A stretch of DNA of 64,000 bases from Microbacterium sp. SL75 (GTDB taxonomy: Bacteria > Actinomycetota > Actinomycetes > Actinomycetales > Microbacteriaceae), in the NCBI RefSeq assembly GCF_026625865.1, contig NZ_CP113067.1, forward strand, positions 620,001 to 684,000, read 5' to 3'. The notes under the pieces were generated by a model. It ran no database searches, was not told where the DNA came from, and saw only the letters and a list, made by a program, of their open reading frames with translations. Made by a program: the position numbers and the translations under genes. Below, in pieces: positions 61,468 to 64,000 of the stretch (the stretch's first letter is position 1; every line of letters begins with the position of its first letter).

Positions 61468-62466
61468 CTCGGTCACCGACCCGTGTCGCGAGCGGAGACC
61501 ACCCGCAGGGGCCGTGGAGTCCCGCACCACCAACTCCGGCTCCGCCGGGAGCTCCGCCGCATGCCCGAGCACAGCGGCCACCGCGTACTCGGCCTCGCCC
61601 TCGACGTCGAGGCGCACCGTGGTGAGCGCGGGCGTGTAGAAAGCGGCATCCGGGTTGTCGTCGAACCCGGTCACCGAGACGTCCGCGGGGACGCGCACCC
61701 CTCGCGCAGCGAGACCGGCGACGAGCCCCAACGCCATCTGGTCGTTGGCGACCGCCACAGCCGTGGCCCCCGCGGCGACCCGCGCGGCGACCTCAGCCGC
61801 AAGCGCCGAGCCCGAGGCCGCGCTCCAATCCCCCTCGACACGGCCGACGAGCGACAGCCCCCGACGGGTCACGGCGTCGGCGACCCCCGCGGTGCGGGCG
61901 AGGGCCTCGCGCCAGTCGGAGGGTCCGGCGAGCTCGACGATCGAGCGATGTCCGAGGTCGGCGAGATGATCCACGACGAGGGCAGCCGCATCGCGTTGGC
62001 GGGTGCCCGAGGCGCCGTACAGCGGCACGATCGGCACGTCGTACCCCTCGAGAGGAGTGACCCCGTGCGCTGCGACCAGCACGACCCCGTCGACTCCCTG
62101 GGCGAGCAGGTGCCGCACCGCGGCGTCGATGTCGGCGGGGTCGTCGGAGTCGGTGTACGCGGTCGAGATCCACCGCCCGCGCGCCCGCGCCGCCCGTTCG
62201 AGAGCGGCGATGCCCGCCGAGGGCCCGTGCAGGACGGCATCGGATGCCACGACCCCCACCGTGCGCGTCAAACTCGTGCCGAGCGCTCGCGCGGCATTGT
62301 TCACGCGGTAATCGAGGTCGGCCACCGCGGCGAGAACGCGCTCGCGCGTGCTGTCACGGATGCCGGCGTAGCCGTTGAGCACACGCGAGACGGTCTGCGT
62401 CGAGACCCCCGCCGCGGCCGCGACCTCGCGCACGCCGATGCGCTTGCCCCCGACCTCGCCGCTCAT
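61456..62466 (-). CDS. LacI-family regulator of the arabinose operon
   Basis: A 336-aa LacI repressor. The start GVREVAAAAGVSTQTVSRVLNGYAGIRDSTRERV is the complete DNA-binding unit, followed by RTVGVVASDAVLHG and the ligand-binding core with VTGFDDNPDAAFYTPALTTVRL. It sits just upstream of araD on the same strand. The palindrome in the gap suggests it represses araDBA and is released by arabinose. This is a LacI-type, not GntR-type, AraR. Start has GAGGGA upstream. Confidence 0.88.
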   Translation of the reverse strand: MSGEVGGKRIGVREVAAAAGVSTQTVSRVLNGYAGIRDSTRERVLAAVADLDYRVNNAARALGTSLTRTVGVVASDAVLHGPSAGIAALERAARARGRWISTAYTDSDDPADIDAAVRHLLAQGVDGVVLVAAHGVTPLEGYDVPIVPLYGASGTRQRDAAALVVDHLADLGHRSIVELAGPSDWREALARTAGVADAVTRRGLSLVGRVEGDWSAASGSALAAEVAARVAAGATAVAVANDQMALGLVAGLAARGVRVPADVSVTGFDDNPDAAFYTPALTTVRLDVEGEAEYAVAAVLGHAAELPAEPELVVRDSTAPAGGLRSRHGSVTERNS

Positions 62467-62722
62467 GGTCCCTCACAGTAGCGGCGCGCACCCCCCTCGG
62501 CTCACCGGCGCCGCTCGCTGTGCGATGGCGCGATGACACCGCGCACCGGGATCCCCCATCGCGGGCGCATGGGAACGAACGCGGGACATGGCGCGACGGT
62601 AGGAGCGGGACGACGACATCGACAGGCGATCGAGAGCGTCCACGCCACCCCCGATGAGACCGCTCCCGTAGACGGGGCGAACCCGCCGACGCCCCCCTTA
62701 CAAGACGCCGACGGGCCCGCGT
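62467..62722. other. intergenic region between the LacI regulator and xylB
   Basis: These 256 bases contain small open frames with Arg/Pro-rich translations but none with a good ribosome-binding site or coding character. I see no strong palindrome. Confidence 0.4.
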
Positions 62723-64000
62723 CTACTCTCGCGCACGAAGGGCGGCGATTGACTCGTAGTTGCGGCGGATCAGCTCGCGGTGGTTTGATTCGACCGCGCG
62801 TGTCGTCGCGACCGTCCATTCGATCGGACCACCCGCGAGAACGCCCGCGGCCTGTCTCGCCGCGCCGAGGGCGACATACTCCCCCGCGGCCGGCACGACG
62901 ATGTCGGCGTCGAACACCTCGGCGGCGATCCGCGCGACACCCGCATTGGCTGCCGCCCCGCCGACGAGCAGGATCCGCCGCACCTCGACGCCCTGCGCCT
63001 GGATCGCCTCGAGTCCGGCCGCCAGCCCGCTGAGCATGCCCTCGATCGCGGCGCGAGCCAGGTTCGGTCGGTTCGTGGATGCCAGGGTCAGCCCGTTCAG
63101 GGAGGCTTTGGCGTTCGGGAGATTGGGCGTGCGCTCCCCTTCGAACCAGGGAACGAGCACGACACCGCCGGCGCCCGGCTCGGCCTGCAGGGCGAGGGCG
63201 CCGAGCTCCTCGTGGGTCACGCCGAGGAGACCCGCGATCGCGTCGAGCACACGCGCCGCGTTCAGCGTCGCGACGAGCGGCAGGAAACGGCCGGTCGCAT
63301 CTGCGAAACCGGCGACGGCGCCCGTCGTGTCACGCGTGGGGGCCTCGGCGACGGCGAACACCGTGCCCGACGTCCCCAGCGACACCACGACATCGCCCGG
63401 ACCCGCCCCCAATCCCAGAGCGGCGCCGGCGTTGTCGCCCGCACCGGCGCCGACCAGTGCGCCACCCGTCAACGTGCCGGCGCTCTCCCAGGGCCCCAAC
63501 ACGCGCGGCAGCAGCGCATCGTGGCCGAGAGCGCGACGGAAGAGGTCGAGGTCGTAGCCGTCGGCGCCCCAGTAGGCGGTGCCCGACGCATCGGAGCGGT
63601 CGGTGACCAGCTCCTCGAGAACGGCGTTCCCCGGGCCGAAGCCGCGCAGACGCCAGGTCAACCAGTCATGCGGGAGCGCGACGGCGGCGACTCGCGCGGC
63701 GTTCTCGGGCTCGGCGTCGCGCAACCAACGCAGTTTGGTGCCGGTGAACGAGGCGACCGGCACGGCGCCCGTGCGCTCGGCAAATGCCTCCGCGCCCACC
63801 TCGTCGATGAGGTCGCGAGCGGCCTGCGCAGACCGGGTGTCGTTCCACAGCAGGGCGTCGCGGATCACCGCGCCCTCCGCATCCAGGACGACCATGCCGT
63901 GCTGCTGACCCGCGATCGACACCGCCGCGACGTCGTCGAGACCGCCGGCCTGTGCGATGGCATCCTGGAGCGCCTTCCACCAGGCCTCGGGGTCGACCGA
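62723..64000 (-). CDS. xylB: xylulokinase (N-terminus cut by window edge)
   Basis: Phosphorylates D-xylulose to D-xylulose 5-phosphate. The frame is open to base 64000 ([20 protein letters not shown], upstream of the [16 protein letters not shown] block), so about the first 40-60 residues are missing. FGGY-family signs seen are [55 protein letters not shown] and the late [12 protein letters not shown]. Placed after the arabinose operon on the same strand, it would share the pentose-catabolism role. Confidence 0.95.
   Translation of the reverse strand, partial: SVDPEAWWKALQDAIAQAGGLDDVAAVSIAGQQHGMVVLDAEGAVIRDALLWNDTRSAQAARDLIDEVGAEAFAERTGAVPVASFTGTKLRWLRDAEPENAARVAAVALPHDWLTWRLRGFGPGNAVLEELVTDRSDASGTAYWGADGYDLDLFRRALGHDALLPRVLGPWESAGTLTGGALVGAGAGDNAGAALGLGAGPGDVVVSLGTSGTVFAVAEAPTRDTTGAVAGFADATGRFLPLVATLNAARVLDAIAGLLGVTHEELGALALQAEPGAGGVVLVPWFEGERTPNLPNAKASLNGLTLASTNRPNLARAAIEGMLSGLAAGLEAIQAQGVEVRRILLVGGAAANAGVARIAAEVFDADIVVPAAGEYVALGAARQAAGVLAGGPIEWTVATTRAVESNHRELIRRNYESIAALRARE

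Noticed and set aside
62502..63033. Small ORFs before and across the end of xylB
   Set aside because: Arg/Pro-rich translation without ribosome-binding site, partly antisense to xylB.

Overview
The window is GC-rich chromosomal DNA from an actinobacterium, most likely a Microbacteriaceae member close to Microbacterium. Evidence: strong GC codon bias, many GTG starts, recurrent GGATGCC/GGCATCC in-frame pieces, a tRNA without encoded CCA, and families typical of that group (TM0106 nuclease-helicase, DUF222 HNH endonuclease, MpaB-type oxygenase, DUF4383, DUF427, DUF4188). Many genes have a -10-like hexamer (TANNNT or similar) six to eight bases before the start codon and no Shine-Dalgarno, which suggests leaderless mRNAs. 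I see no phage, plasmid, IS or CRISPR. Two genes are cut by the window edges (upp at the left, xylB at the right).

Layout. 1-8.8 kb: uracil phosphoribosyltransferase end, nuclease-helicase, NAD synthetase, small membrane proteins, aldo/keto reductase, nucleosidase. 8.9-16 kb: MFS exporter, sbcCD DNA-repair pair, small acidic proteins, GNAT. 16-18.6 kb: a short cysteine-rich leader ORF followed by an orphan winged-helix regulator, then a DNA glycosylase. 18.6-27.6 kb: a frameshifted double-GNAT gene, MerR/DUF4188 pair with a palindromic operator, rhodanese, amine oxidase, amino-acid permease, HAD phosphatase, GNAT, HNH endonuclease. 27.7-28.7 kb: two nearly identical small-RNA-like elements on either side of a histidine phosphatase gene. 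28.8-34.7 kb: MarR, L-serine dehydratase, tRNA-Arg, membrane and oxygenase genes. 34.8-41.3 kb: a dicarboxylate module (DctA-type transporter, CitE-like lyase, CitA/CitB-type two-component system) and alanine dehydrogenase with an Lrp regulator. 42-54 kb: homocysteine methyltransferase with MarR, a LacI-controlled sugar ABC system with a GH3 glycosidase, a hydrolase, a cysteine-desulfurase-like gene with LysR. 54-64 kb: dGTPase, an NAD(P)-dependent reductase, and a complete L-arabinose operon (LacI regulator, araD, araB, araA) followed by the end of a xylulokinase gene.

Working together: the right third is hemicellulose metabolism. A GH3 enzyme and an ABC importer supply pentose or glucoside sugars, and araABD and xylB pass them into the pentose-phosphate pathway; each set has its own LacI-type regulator and a visible operator. 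The centre handles C4/C3 acids and amino acids (DctA, serine dehydratase, alanine dehydrogenase, permease, amine oxidase).

The most novel observations are the duplicated small RNA around 27.8 and 28.6 kb, whose substitutions preserve base pairing; the leaderless Cys-rich leader peptide before an OmpR-type regulator at 16.2 kb; a highly folded 270-base noncoding tract downstream of araA; and a one-base frameshift in a fused double acetyltransferase.
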